From Planoprotostelium fungivorum (Eukaryota > Evosea > Variosea > Cavosteliida > Cavosteliaceae), in the NCBI GenBank assembly GCA_003024175.1, contig MDYQ01000184.1, forward strand, positions 50,801 through 114,800: a DNA stretch of 64,000 bases, written 5' to 3'. The translations under genes were made by a program, and so were the position numbers. The notes beneath the pieces were generated by a model that saw nothing but the letters and a program-made list of their open reading frames with translations, had not been told where the DNA came from and did not search any database. Of the stretch, positions 43,000-53,290 are shown one piece after another. How positions within the stretch are numbered: the first letter of the stretch is position 1; the number at the start of each line of letters is the position of its first letter.

Positions 43000-45501
43000 T
43001 CAATATACATCGATGTATCTCTTCTTCACCTTGTCATTGTCCTCTTGTTTCTTGGTCTGATTTTCCACCTTCCTCTTTCCATCTGGCTGCTCTTCCTCTG
43101 GTTGCTCCAAACTCAGCTTCTCTTCCTTCGACTGTTGTGACTTCTCTCGCTTCTTCTCTTTCGTCTTCAACCGTCTCTTGCTATTTCTTGCTTTTTTTCT
43201 TTCTTTACATCGATCAAGTGCGGCTCCTTCTAGTTTCCTCTTCTGTTGTTTCTTCCCTGGCTCCTCCTCAAACGGGATGACATTGTGTACCGCTTTCTCT
43301 TCGCTATCTTCTCTCCTCTCCTCTTGTCTCTCCTCTTCTGCCTTTTTCCCATGCTCAGCTATCTTTTCTTCTTTTCTGCGGACAGCTTCTTCCTCCTTCC
43401 TTCTACGGACCGCTTCTTCCTCTCTCTTGTGGGCAGCTTCTTCCTCCTCCCTCTTGCGGGCAGCTTCTTCTTTCTCTCTCTTGCGGGCGGCTTCTTCCTC
43501 CTCTCTCTTGCGGGCGGCTTCTTCCTCCTCTCTCTTGCGGGCAGCTTCTTCCTCTCTCTTGTGGGCAGCTTCTTCCTTCTCTCTCTTGCGGGCAGCTTCT
43601 TCCTCCTTCCTTCTACGGACCGCTTCTTCCTCTCTCTTGTGGGCAGCTTCTTCCTCCTCTCTCTTGCGGGCAGCTTCTTCTTTCTCTCTCTTGCGGGCGG
43701 CTTCTTCCTCCTCTCTCTTGTGGGCAGCTTCTTCCTCCTCTCTCTTGCGGGCAGCTTCTTCTTCTTTCCTGTCGGCCGCTTCTTCTTCCTCATTCCTACA
43801 AGCAGCAGTCCCTGGCTCTTTCATCCTGCTGACAGCTTGCACGTCGTCTCTATCCTTCACCACCTCTTCGTCCCTTTCATCTTCTATCAATCTCTGTCGC
43901 GTGTTCATGTCCATCATCTCACCCATTTTCAATGGACCGTTCTGGCGACGGCGATACGCTGACCCTTGCAAAAATTCTCTCTGCATCTCTAACCGTCGTC
44001 GGTGAATGTGATCTACTTGCTGGCGATTCTGATCTACTCCTCGATGTTAGAGATCTACCTCGCGGTGATCTATATGCATCGTCTGGTGACCGAGATCTAC
44101 TCCTCGATAGAGACCTATCCTCTGATGGTTGAGATCTACGTCTACTCTGTGGAGACCTAGATCTGCTTCTTGGAGATCGTAATCTCTTCCTTGGGGAAGG
44201 TGAACGACTTCTTCTTCTCTTCGGTGAAGTTGATCTTCTTGGTGAACAACTTCTTCTCTTCGGTGAAGTTGATCTTCTTGGTGACCATCGTGATCTCCTC
44301 TGGGGTGACCGCGATCTTCTGGTTTCTCTTTCGTTGATGAAGGAACGAGGTCTTCTTTGTGGTGATCTCGGTCTACTCGAGGGCGAGAATGACCTTCTGC
44401 CATCTGCTCTCTCACCATCTCGCCCTCTCTCTGTTCTTCCATTGTCATTCCATTTTCTATTTGTGTCATTCTCATAAACATGATGCTAGTAAACCTTCCG
44501 CACCTTCTAGTTGTGTCTGTTTGTGCATTGTATCTGTTGTTGTATGACGAATAGCCACTGTTGTATGACTGCCCAATCCTGCTATACGGACGCACGGATT
44601 GTCCGCCACTATTGTACGACGACTGGACTATTGGACGGCTGTAGTACATTTGTGTCGTGTTGTTGTTATTGGATGATTGTGGCTGTGAGCTGTTACCGTT
44701 GCCGTACGGTCGCATCTGTGAGCTGTTGGTGTTGTATGATTGTGCTTGCGATCCACTGTGGCTCAATGATGGTGCTTGTGTGCTATTGGAAGATTGTGCT
44801 TGTGTAGTCCGGTTGACCCAAGGCTGCACTTGTGGTCCATTTGTATACGACGACTGTGCTTGTGTATTGCTATTGTTTCTTCTTCTAATGATGTACATAG
44901 GTTGTCCCTGTACTCGATTGTTGTACGGTAGATGGCCTGGTGCTCGATCGTTGTATGGGGGTGTAACTTGTCCATTACTATCGTTTGGGAAGAGTCTCTG
45001 CGGTCCATTGTAGTAGGGTGATATCGCGTGTGATCTACTGTTGTAAGACCCTCTCTCTTGTGATCGCTGTCCATTGTAGCTCGGGTTATCAACCTATTTC
45101 ATTCGTCAACTCTTGAACATCTCTTTTCGTCTCACCCTTTCTGTACTCTTTGCCAATTTCTCTATCTCAGGGATACTAAATATTAATTTCTTCAGCTCGT
45201 TGAAGTACGACTCGGAGTCAAGGTTCAATTCTGTTGTGACGGCCTCAGATGTGTCCTTGTCGGCTACCCCTGGCTTATTATTGGCCCACACCATGACAGG
45301 TATTTTCTTGTATGTCCTCAGAAACGCTTGGTCTCCTTGTTGTTTCCAGTAGCTTTCGATCTGACACACACACTCTGTCCTCCTTCTCAACTCTCGCCGA
45401 TTTCTTCTCCCCTCACCTTCTTCCCCCTTCCCTGCAAAGTTGTATCTGTATAAATGAACGTCATCTTTGCAAGGGGTGGTGATGATCTTGTCTTCTAGCA
45501 T
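43000..45501 (-). CDS. RS-domain and KREEEEAA coiled-coil protein
   Basis: Multi-exon minus gene with four different low-complexity parts in one product. Exon 1 (45501 to about 45.16 kb; MLEDKIITTPCKDDVHLYRY...) carries a globular N-terminal region of ~115 residues. An intron starting GTGAGACG leads to a Ser/Tyr/Asn/Gln-rich exon (NPSYNGQRSQERGSYNSRSH... STQAPSLSHSGSQAQSYNTN). The next exon is an RS domain (RRSRSPQRRSRWSPRRSTSP...), as in SR splicing factors. The last exon is a 200-residue Lys/Arg/Glu coiled coil built of ARKREEEEA-type repeats, ending with a basic region and KKRYIDVY, stop 43000-43002. Splice choices between RS domain and coiled coil are unresolved (frame change near 43.9 kb). 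An RNA-processing scaffold is plausible but inferred only from the RS part. Confidence 0.6.
43393..43760 (-). repeat. KREEEEAA coding repeat
   Basis: Degenerate tandem repeats of 24-30 bases with core CTCTCTTGCGGGCGGCTTCT read on the plus strand (minus: ARKREEEEA, AHKREEEEA, VRRRKEEEA). The opposite strand has long open frames because of this, which are shadows. Confidence 0.8.
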
Positions 45502-46084
45502 CCTTTTTGGCTCCTCCTATAATCTCCACTCTCACGTGCCCTATGGAATATAATGAAACTTAAACGAGATCGGGGTTAATACGAGATTTTATATGTGATA
45601 GGGCGGAGGTTTTCAAAGGCAATCCGGGTTTAAGATAGCGCCTTTAAAAGAAGAAAGGGCGCTGGATACTTCGTGGCGATTACTCACCCGAAAAGAGGTG
45701 GAGAAAGAAGCCACGGATATCAAACCCAATGTTTGAGCTTCTTAATCGAAGAGCTGGTCTATCCCACCTCGGTGCAGACAGACAAGAATATCTTGGGAAC
45801 GACCGAGGACAACAAAAACGCCGTGAGAACCACGCGAGACAACATCAGGAAGCCGAAGGACGACGAATCTGTATTGTATCTCATCTTACAAACAGACAAG
45901 GTCAAAGACAGATCAAATGTGCACGACCGCAAAACATGAATGCACCACAAGAACGGTGCAACCATTTAGGTTTGCGTTCTATTGGTGAGGAAGAGATCCG
46001 ACTCTGGCTAAAAGATGATAGGATGTCGTTGCACTATATTGAAGGAATTTGAATCACTGGGTTTAGACAGCTTTGTGAGCAAAC
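45502..46084. other. Divergent spacer between two charged-protein genes
   Basis: Contains a plus-strand coding-like exon at about 45.93-46.04 kb (CNHLGLRSIGEEEIRLWLKD with DRMSLHYIEGI), which may be an upstream exon of the next gene. The ~150 bases next to 45501 are probable promoter. Confidence 0.35.
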
Positions 46085-47104
46085 ATGAGTTCTCTATCGG
46101 TGAGTATGGTAGACAGCTTTCAAGCTAAACCGACAAAAGCAACTCCTGATGAGGCCCGTGTATTGATAAGTCAAGATGGCATCAAGTCCTTTCTGGACCT
46201 CGTTCAAACAAGAGAGACGGAAGAAAGGCAAAGACAACAGAGCCTCAAGCACTCAGAAGAACTAGTCAAACACGAGAAATACCAGCGGGAGAAGAAAGAG
46301 AAGAGAGAGAGATTGAGGGTGGAGATGGAAGTGTACGAGCAGATAAGACAGAGGAAAAGAGGGAGCGAAGACGAGAGCCGAGAAGAATCCGACGTGAGAG
46401 AAAGAGAGCAACGGATAGAAGAGAGGGAAAGAAGAATGAAAGAGAGAGAAAGGGAGATGGACGAAAGAGAAGAGGAAATTGAGGGAAGGAGGCTGGAGGT
46501 AGAGGGGAGACGACGGGAGATAGAAGAGAGAGAGAGGGAAGCCAAGAGGCAGAAGTTTGAAGAAAGTGAGCAAGAGGAAGAGAAGTACAAGGAGGAGCAG
46601 AGAAGTGATCTAGAAGATTACGAAGAGCAGCAAGGAAGTGATCTGGAGGAGAGGGAGGTACAAGGGGAGAGGGAGGTACAAGGGGAGAGGGAGGTACAAG
46701 GGGAGAGGGAGGTACAAGGGGAGGGTAAACAAGAGGAATACGAGGAGCATCAAGGAAGTGATCTGGAGGATTACGAAGAGCAGCAAGGAAGTGATCTGGA
46801 GGAGAGGGAGGTACAAGGGGGGGGTAGACAGGAGGAATACGAGGAGCAGCAGGGAATTGATCTAGAGGAATACGAGGAGGAAAGCAGCTTAGAGGAGAAC
46901 AAGATACACAAACAGAAATTGAAGAGGGAGGCCACCCAGAAGATAGACAACAGGGAGGTCAAGAGGAGAGCTCAGCAGGAAGTTGGAGTTCGACCCTATA
47001 GGAGCTTGGACACCCTGAATAAGTATCAGAGAGACAGAAGGAAGTACAAAGAGAGGAGAAAGAAGAAAAAGGCCAAAAAGAGTCAAGGTTTAGCCACACA
47101 ATGA
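46085..47104 (+). CDS. Extremely charged coiled-coil protein (339 codons)
   Basis: Single open frame from ATG 46085 (MSSLSVSMVDSFQAKPTKAT) to TGA 47102-47104. An N-terminal 45 residues of mixed composition (ISQDGIKSFLDLVQTRE) is followed by ~170 residues of RERE/EEREREM coiled coil, then an acidic repeat region with REVQGE four times (18-bp DNA repeats near 46.65-46.73 kb) and two forms of EEYEEQQGSDLE, and a strongly basic tail (KYKERRKKKKAKKSQ). No known domain. Coiled-coil structural or nucleic-acid-linked role is only inferred. Confidence 0.6.
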   Translation: MSSLSVSMVDSFQAKPTKATPDEARVLISQDGIKSFLDLVQTRETEERQRQQSLKHSEELVKHEKYQREKKEKRERLRVEMEVYEQIRQRKRGSEDESREESDVREREQRIEERERRMKEREREMDEREEEIEGRRLEVEGRRREIEEREREAKRQKFEESEQEEEKYKEEQRSDLEDYEEQQGSDLEEREVQGEREVQGEREVQGEREVQGEGKQEEYEEHQGSDLEDYEEQQGSDLEEREVQGGGRQEEYEEQQGIDLEEYEEESSLEENKIHKQKLKREATQKIDNREVKRRAQQEVGVRPYRSLDTLNKYQRDRRKYKERRKKKKAKKSQGLATQ

Positions 47105-47340
47105 AATATTGAATAGTCCCTATGTTCAGTATGTAGTTTGTTTGGTCAGTTTCAGGAGACCAATTTTTTTATTCTCCAAAAATGTTGTGATCATCTTTTG
47201 CCTTCTCTTGTGCGCTCCTCCACTTCTGCCTCCTTCCTGTGTTTTTAATTGCACTATATAATTCCATAGTCCTCTTCTTCTTTGCAGACTTTTTGACCCT
47301 TCAAGCTCAATGTCACTCTCATTTGTATATAATTGATCAC

Positions 47341-48048
47341 TCACAATTCCTTTTCCTTCTCTGTCTGCACTTCTGCTTTTGTTAGCTTCTCTTGCCTACA
47401 ATCATTTTGTTTCTCTAGCTTCTGTTTGCTCTTGCTGTACCGTTTCCTCTTTCTCTTCTCTCCCCTCTCCTTTTCTCCTTCTTTCCTCTTCTTCTGTGCC
47501 TCATTCTCTGCCTCCTCTGCTTCTTCCTTGCTGTCTTCTGATTTCATCTCTGTTCTCTCCTTTCCACTGCTCTTGTTGGCTCCTCTCTCATTTCTTCTCT
47601 GCTCCTCTCTCTTATCTGCTTTCTCCTCACTCTTCCTTGAAGATTCTTCCCTCCTCTGCTCTTCGTTCTCTTCCCTCTCCTTCCTCCTTTCCTCTCTCTT
47701 CCAATCTTCTTCTTTCTCCTCTCTCCCCTTGCCCCTCATGTGCTCCTCTCTCCGTCCTTCCTCCTTCCTCTCCTCCTCCTCCCTCCTCCTCTCTTTCTCT
47801 GCTTTCTGCCTCTCCTCCTCTAACTTCCTTCTCTCCTCCTCTAATTTCTTCCTCTCTTCCTCTGATTTTGTCCTCTCTACCTCTTTCTGTTTCTCTTCCT
47901 CTGCTTTCTTCTGATCTTCCCTCTGCCTCTCTTCCCTCTGCCTCTCTTCCTCTACCCTCTTCCTCTCATCCTTCCTCTTTCCTCTCTCGTCCTCTAATTT
48001 CTTTCCTGCATCCTCTACCTTCTTTCTCACGATCGTACATTCATACAC
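47341..48048 (-). CDS. Extremely charged coiled-coil protein
   Basis: About 235 codons of EERKKLEEERRKLEEE-type heptads, ending KEKEL at 47341. Composition and strandedness resemble the neighbouring gene at 43.0-45.5 kb but the sequence is not an evident copy. The first codon in the open frame is GTG; a true ATG was not found, and upstream (48.06 kb) sequence matches repeat block R2, so the 5' exon may have been supplied by, or lost in, a duplication. Possible C-terminal splice to KGQKVCKEEEDYGII near 47.28 kb. The 3' flank meets the 3' flank of the 46.1-47.1 kb gene tail to tail. Confidence 0.5.
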   Translation of the reverse strand: MYECTIVRKKVEDAGKKLEDERGKRKDERKRVEEERQREERQREDQKKAEEEKQKEVERTKSEEERKKLEEERRKLEEERQKAEKERRREEEERKEEGRREEHMRGKGREEKEEDWKREERRKEREENEEQRREESSRKSEEKADKREEQRRNERGANKSSGKERTEMKSEDSKEEAEEAENEAQKKRKEGEKERGEKRKRKRYSKSKQKLEKQNDCRQEKLTKAEVQTEKEKEL

Positions 48049-48057
48049 CGGACAGTC

Positions 48058-48745
48058 AAATCCTCACTCGAATATTGGAAGATCACTGACGAGGAGTCAT
48101 CACAAGAGAGGATATAAGAGTACCCGGAAAAGGAGGTCACGCGATCTCTGAGATCATGAGAAGTTTGGGAGACAATAGACCTCACCCCCACGCCGTCCTA
48201 CTCATTGGGTGAGTGCACGTATTGATCCCAGTGCAACAACAATGAGTGCCCACGGTCTATTCTCTCTCTATTCTCACCAGTCGGTCCCCACGACGATGTT
48301 CGTTCCTTCTTGTTCAACATCTCCGAGAGAACTCGGGACAGGAAAGTCCAGCCTGTTTTCCTCAGTTCAAGTTGCGGCACCAGTGCCGCAAAGCGAGTTG
48401 CGAATCGCAACATTCAGTCCAAATATAGCTGACCTCGAAGAAACAAAGAAACATCTCTCAAACCTGCAAGGAGCCCAGGTCTTGTGAGTCTTTGTGTTTG
48501 GGTTGTTTCTTGTGGTCGAGAGAAGGACGGTCCAAGATGGAACTGAAAGTGGCATTTCCCTCGCACCAAAGATGAAGAGAGCTTTCGGTTGAGAGTGGTC
48601 GCAATCAGGACTCGAAGGTGAGAGAGTGCTGCTCGATAAGGTTAGACTGATTCTGAGAGGCCGTCACATCTGGTCGTCCCCGAAGGATGACGCAAGCCAC
48701 GACGTCTCGAGCCCAAAGAGGTGAGTCTTTGTGTTGAAATGGGAG
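48058..48745 (+). repeat. Dispersed block R2, copy A
   Basis: Copies: inverted at 56.24-56.79 kb (covering 48.24-48.75), inverted at 58.79-59.14 kb (covering 48.06-48.38) and a short direct one at 54.06-54.18 kb. It carries exon-like ELRIATFSPNIADLEETKKH. No complete gene was recognised. Confidence 0.75.
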
Positions 48746-49140
48746 AATGATGGCCAAAAAAGTTTTGTTGTCGCTCTTGTTGCTGGCTTCGTTTTCGGTG
48801 TCGTGGTGCCGTTTACGGTGTTAGGTTGACAGTGACTGTATCATTGTTATTGGACGATACTGGCTCTGTGAGAACAACTGCAACCGACGGCTGTGAATGC
48901 ACTATTGTCCCTTCGTACACTGCAGCATCGGACTGAAAATCTGATAGTCTTTTGCAAGCGCGACGAGCGGGATACTTCACTCGTGTAGACCGATGGGATA
49001 GACCTCTCTTCCTTCCTCGCCTCCTTTCTTCTATTGTTCATCGGTCGTCGATCAATAATCGTTGATCATTACATCGTACATTGATCATCAACAGGATAAA
49101 AAAAGCACGGGAGTTGGATAACATCCCGGGTCTCACACGC
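48746..49140. other. Gene-free spacer
   Basis: No frame with clear protein character on either strand. Contains a GATCATC/GATTGATC-rich low-complexity stretch near 49.05-49.09 kb. Confidence 0.35.
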
Positions 49141-49412
49141 TATTGAAGGCCTTCTGTAAGAATATCAATGAAGAGATCGTCAAGAACTATCTACTTGTAC
49201 AGTCGAAGAGATCTCTGTCCTACGAGCAGTTAGATCGCTTAGCGGGTACGCTGGCTCTTCTCCCACAGGCTCAAAGTCGTAATACCATCGAGGTATCTCT
49301 CGTGTGTGATGACTCTCCTCTTTCTCATCCTCACAAGTCTCCCATCAAGCCATTCAAACAGATCCATTGGCAGACTTCCTTTGATGAAGGAGGGATGAGA
49401 TGGCTCACCTAA
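49141..49412 (+). pseudogene. Unidentified gene fragment
   Basis: Exon-like frame: KAFCKNINEEIVKNYLLVQS with KRSLSYEQLDRLAGTLALLP and a second half ending FDEGGMRWLT, stop by 49412. Upstream (49.09-49.14 kb) KKARELDNIPGLT reads into it only with a one-base shift, so it is probably a decayed piece of a larger gene. No family recognised. Confidence 0.45.
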
Positions 49413-49861
49413 GAATAACCTTCCTCTCTTCAAGAATGATGTCTCACCTTCAATTGACGACCAATTCCAACTCGACGACAGATCGGTTGCCTCTTCGTCT
49501 TGTTCGATGTACTGGGGGTCCGGACTGTTGATCAAGTCCTCGTCTGTCAACTCTCCGGCCTTCTGTGGTATAACAGGCATCTCAGAAATACAAGGAGCCA
49601 CTTCACTTCAGCATAGTTTTATGTAGTACATCTACGAGCCTCAATGGCAGAGGCATTCTTCTCTGTCAGAGCAATAGCGCTGACATACCGCACTCCCTGC
49701 TTCATTGTCAGATGATGTTGCTCTAATCAGGTCATCCCACATCATCGCCAGTCGATAGAAGACTAGTGCCATGGATATATCTGCTGCAGAACCAAATCAT
49801 AGTGTTGTGTTTCAATTCTACGGCAACTCTTTATTGAAATAATACCATCCACCTTTCACCG

Positions 49862-50321
49862 ATCCACGCTGCACGCATAACGCGGCTGTTTACTTCCCAC
49901 GATCCAAAGGCTGCGATTCTGTTATACTGGCAGTTCGACAACGTTTCGATGAAGTGTTCTTGCCTTCAAATCAACCCCTAAGAGGCGGATGGAATTTCCA
50001 TAAGTGAGTGATGTGATCTGAATCAGGTTTGAACCCATCGCCAGAGCAGCGTGTAATGGTATGGACATGGACTCAACTGTAGCATCGATCAGAATACATC
50101 TATTTAAGGCATAATCACCGTCAACATCGCAGACGTTCATCAGCGGTGTTATTGTGGAAGTCTCCGTGCTCCCTGTCATAATGACTGTCTTTGTCCTCTT
50201 CGTGTATCGGAAGAAAAAGAAGAGCCGGCTCACTCTTCGTGGGATCAAAGGTGGACGTTTCTTCAAACGCACTGCTGCTGCATACGCAGTGTTCCCCTAT
50301 GTTGGACCTCCGGTCCTTTGA
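49862..50321 (+). CDS. Membrane protein 3' exons with single helix and basic tail
   Basis: Exon at 49.86-50.00 kb: DPRCTHNAAVYFPRSKGCDS with VILAVRQRFDEVFLPSNQPL and GWNFHK, then an intron (GTGAGTGATG...) and further exon(s) to 50.13-50.32 kb: a helix VSVLPVIMTVFVLFVY, a KKKKSRL stop-transfer, and a Lys/Arg tail ending VGPPVL, TGA 50319-50321. The extracellular part has Cys (CTH, CDS). It looks like the end of a type I receptor-like protein. The 5' part was not found. Confidence 0.4.
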
Positions 50322-50519
50322 GATGTGTGACATGATTTTTTGCTCTCCTCCCCAGGCAACTGGTCTTTCTGTCTTCAATCTAATCCTGTGTCGGGCTCTG
50401 CTGCTTTCTGCGCATCTGTCCTCCTCTTCCTCCGTCCATCCATCGGATGTTGGGTAATTGTGTTGAAGAGACTTGGTTTCATTCCAGTGACCCAGTTCAA
50501 TATCTACTTTCAATACTCA

Positions 50520-51090
50520 CTGAGCGCCAGCTGGCCTCGCACGACAATCGGTGATGGAAACACAGGTACCTCTGTTCTGAGCATACTGAGTGGTGCAGCT
50601 GTCGTTCAATCGAACGATAGTTCGCATCAGTTTTGTGGAAGTTTGGCCAGTCCCAGTGCTATTCGAGGTGGAAGACCACGACGGAGAATAACATCATCAG
50701 GAGTGGGTTTGCCAGTCGCCAAGCCTCAGCCTCATACAATCCCAACAAGCAAAGGAGGCCATCCGATTGCATCTGGTCGAAACTCACAGCCAACGGCCAA
50801 CAAGTCAACATCTCGCAAGGGTGTGTGCCACAGAACATTGTTTGTACCCTTCACGACCCGACTGAAGCGATCTATTACCTCCTTTCACAACAAGTATGAG
50901 GGTACACCTTCGCATGTCAGCCGACATTTGACGAATAAGTCTATCTGAATGAATTCACCATGACAATCACAGGTTCACACCAAATTGCTCCAAGAAAGCT
51001 TGTCAAAAGACAGACATGTGCGAAATCTATCACGAAGGAAAGAAGGCACAGTCACCGTACCCTGAACTCAATTAACAACGACAACGCTGC
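50520..51090 (+). pseudogene. Cys-containing extracellular-type exon pieces
   Basis: Exon-like frames: WSKLTANGQQVNISQGCVPQ with NIVCTLHDPTEAIYYLLSQQ (50.80-50.90 kb), then FTPNCSKKACQKTDMCEIYH with EGKKAQSPYPELN stop near 51.07 kb. Composition suggests secreted or lumenal protein. The segment around 50.55-50.75 kb has no agreed frame. It lies between the membrane-protein exons and a small secreted gene, possibly one split gene. Confidence 0.3.
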
Positions 51091-51174
51091 TATATTCCTA
51101 GTACCGGAGGTGTGAGTTTTCATTCAAATCGCACCCAGTACAGAGGGTTAAGCAGCCATTCTACAACGAATCAG

Positions 51175-51502
51175 ATGAAGATGGTTATAACCACTGTCAT
51201 CTTCACGTGTTTGACTCTGTCAGCGCCTCAATTATTCAATGTGACCATCAATGGCAACAACACGTTTGTAGGTCAAGAATGTCACTCTGCCCTATGTATG
51301 TCATTCATTATCTCAACCTTCCTGCGCAGCTAGACGGCAGCTGCCAAGAGGACTGCCTGAGCCTCGCCGTATTCGTACCTGCAACGGCTAATGCCTCCTC
51401 TTGCCTTCCTGTTCGCATCTTCATCCACGTGAGCATCATCTGGTCTCATCCTCTAAATCGTACTAGTATGGAGTCATCAGCGCTGCGTATGACAGTATGT
51501 AG
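51175..51502 (+). CDS. Small secreted Cys-containing protein
   Basis: Three exons. Exon 1 from ATG 51175 encodes a signal peptide (MKMVITTVIFTCLTLSAPQL) and NVTINGNNTFVGQECHSAL with N-glycosylation sites. Intron ends at ...CAGCTAG; exon 2 reads YGSCQEDCLSLAVFVPATAN with ASSCLPVRIFIH; intron GTGAGCATC...TAG; exon 3 reads YGVISAAYDSM and stops TAG 51500-51502. Total about 83 residues, five Cys. No family recognised. It sits next to a larger secreted-protein group (52.2-57.2 kb), with which it shares only general features. Confidence 0.5.
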
Positions 51503-51664
51503 TTTGTACACACAGGCAAGTCCCACCCATTGAAACACTGGTCTACCCTCTCGCGTGGAGGAACCGAATGAGATATAATGTGTGGCAATCGCCTCACAAA
51601 CAATAAATTGCATTTTTCATACGTGTTTATTCTTGTAAGTTAATGTAGTGTAAACACCTGATCG

Positions 51665-52110
51665 AGCTACTCCCTTCAACGGCTCCAAGAAGACGTCTCG
51701 CACTGCACATCTGAGGCATCGTGTCGACTATCTACTAGCCGAGACACTCTACCCGTCGTCAGGTGGACGTCTCCACACAGAGGCTTGTAGCTCCAGGAAA
51801 GCTCAAGCTCCGCATCGTACACTCGACACTCCACGAGCTCCTGAGGCCTTTCCTCCCAGCAAAAGTTTCGTGTCTACTAACTACGTAGTTTGACTCGAAA
51901 CGTAAAGATGGTTCAGTAGGCAGAGCTGATTGGCTTACAGTCTTGACTAAGACAGTCCAAAAAAGTACGGTTCGTGCTACTCAAGACGATCCGACCGCTT
52001 CTTCAGATAAGAAGGACCCCTTACATCGTGTGAACGACGGCTCCACCAGGAGACTTCAGCATCATGTAGCACCATAGAACGACGGCTCCACCAGGAGACT
52101 TCAGCATCGC
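51665..52110 (+). repeat. Dispersed block R3, copy A
   Basis: Contains a CTTCAACGGCTCCAAGAAGA segment, a TAACTACGTAGT palindrome, a CCAAAAAAGTACGGTTCGTG segment and two copies of a GGCTCCACCAGGAGACTTCA unit, in the same order as copy B at 57.48-58.27 kb. No protein assigned. Confidence 0.7.
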
Positions 52111-52186
52111 CTGATCATTCGGACAGCAGGAGAGATTAATTACCGTGAGATGGGCGTGGGTAATATTTTATTCAACATCCATCTTC

Positions 52187-52859
52187 TTATAAGAGAAGAA
52201 TTGCCAAGATCATACCAAATGAATAATACACCAATACGGTCGACGGTGCCTCATTCGGTGCTCTATAGCTGGCACTTCCACCACAAGTGAACTTGTAAAA
52301 TTGTTGAAATGGTTGAGATTGGTTGTTATTGTATGCCTGACACTGATCGTGGGGTAAGGCTGTCTGAGCGGCACAAGCAACTGCGTATTGAATGACTGTA
52401 CCCTGAACTCAATTAACAACGACAGACAAGACGAAGGAGTCATACCTGATACGACGGAGTCCCACAATTAGGGAACAAATAAAGTTCTTGGATGGAGTCA
52501 GAGGGTCCAGGAGCCGAAGCCAGTGTCCCATCATAGAGATCCACTTTGCGGCCCCCTAAGCCGCAAACACCAGGTTTATAACTGTATAACGGACTGGGAG
52601 GAGTCTCCTTAAAACATTGAAAGTTTGAGCGGCTGTAGGTTTGTACTAAAATGTGGTCGTCGTCCGAGAAGGTAACGGAATAACTCCCATTGAAGCCTTG
52701 AATACATGTGTAAGTTGGGACGATAGTAACTACTCGTGCTGCCTCCCGCGCACAGGAGAAGATGTTCTTGTCTACTGTGTATATAACCACATTAGTGGCG
52801 TTGAGTGAGAATGATGCTTGAGTAAAGAAAAGAAGTAAACAGGTCCAAACTGAGAGCAT
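52187..52859 (-). CDS. Secreted or surface Cys-rich protein (family member 1)
   Basis: Two exons. Exon 1 from ATG 52859: signal peptide MLSVWTCLLLFFTQASFSLN, then a Cys-containing domain (DKNIFSCAREAARVVTIVPT; YTCIQGFNGSYSVTFSDDDH; SNFQCFKETPP; GVCGLGGRKVDLYDGT; YLFPNCGTPSYQ). The intron starts GTATGACTCC and ends GTTCAG. Exon 2: TVIQYAVACAAQTALPHDQC with FYKFTCGGSASYRAPNEAPS and a C-terminal hydrophobic end (VLVYYSFGMILAILLL), stop TAA 52187-52189. That end suggests a GPI-anchor signal or tail helix. Paralogous fragments at 52.98-53.29 and 56.84-57.23 kb. Function unknown. Confidence 0.65.
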
Positions 52860-52977
52860 TGAGATTTCGGATTGTGTGGTCCGATTGGTTTAATTGCTGG
52901 CTGGGTAAAATCCCCCTTTTTTTTTCTTTTCGTTCGATTCGGGTTCGGTTTTTCACTTTTGTACTCTCCAGAGCAGA

Positions 52978-53290
52978 GATTAGTGTATTGCAGAACTTCT
53001 ATTCTGACCTCTCTTGCACTACATTAGAGGAGATCACAATCTCTCCTGCTAATGTGTGCCTTCCGGAGGAAGCAGATGGCGACGTATACTCTATCAAGGC
53101 CTCTCTTGTGGATGGAAACTACAGCTCCTATTACTGGGAAGACAGCTCAAATTGCACTGGAACTGGCCAGACTGAGGGATACAAAAGTACTACAGCGGTG
53201 ACTACTGGTATGATGAGCATCAAGAAGGGAGGAGAGGCCAACAATCTTGTTGTTTTACATCATTCGATTCAGCCTCAAAGGCTACGTTGA
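52978..53290 (+). pseudogene. Family member 2, N-terminal domain fragment
   Basis: Exon after CTCTCCAG reading ISVLQNFYSDLSCTTLEEIT, ISPANVCLPEEADGDVYSIK and ASLVDGNYSSYYWEDSSNCT. Cys, Tyr and Ser-Asn-Cys spacing matches the first domain of the gene on the opposite strand (SCAREAARVVTIVP...C...GSYSV...SNFQC). Starts divergently within ~120 bases of it. A signal-peptide exon was not found. The end (to 53290) runs into the start of repeat block R1. Confidence 0.5.

Noticed and set aside
43178-44005. Long plus-strand frames opposite the KREEEEAA region (LLRAASSSSLL repeats)
   Set aside because: Opposite-strand reading of a purine-biased coiled-coil repeat; no start context or domain.
45106-45501. 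The first exon of the RS gene as a separate complete gene
   Set aside because: A GTGAG donor 42 bases before the apparent end joins it to the NPSYNGQ exon; the stop lies within that intron.
47333-48089. Plus-strand Ser/Leu-rich frames opposite the coiled coil at 47.3-48.0 kb
   Set aside because: Shadow of the E/K/R-rich minus frame.
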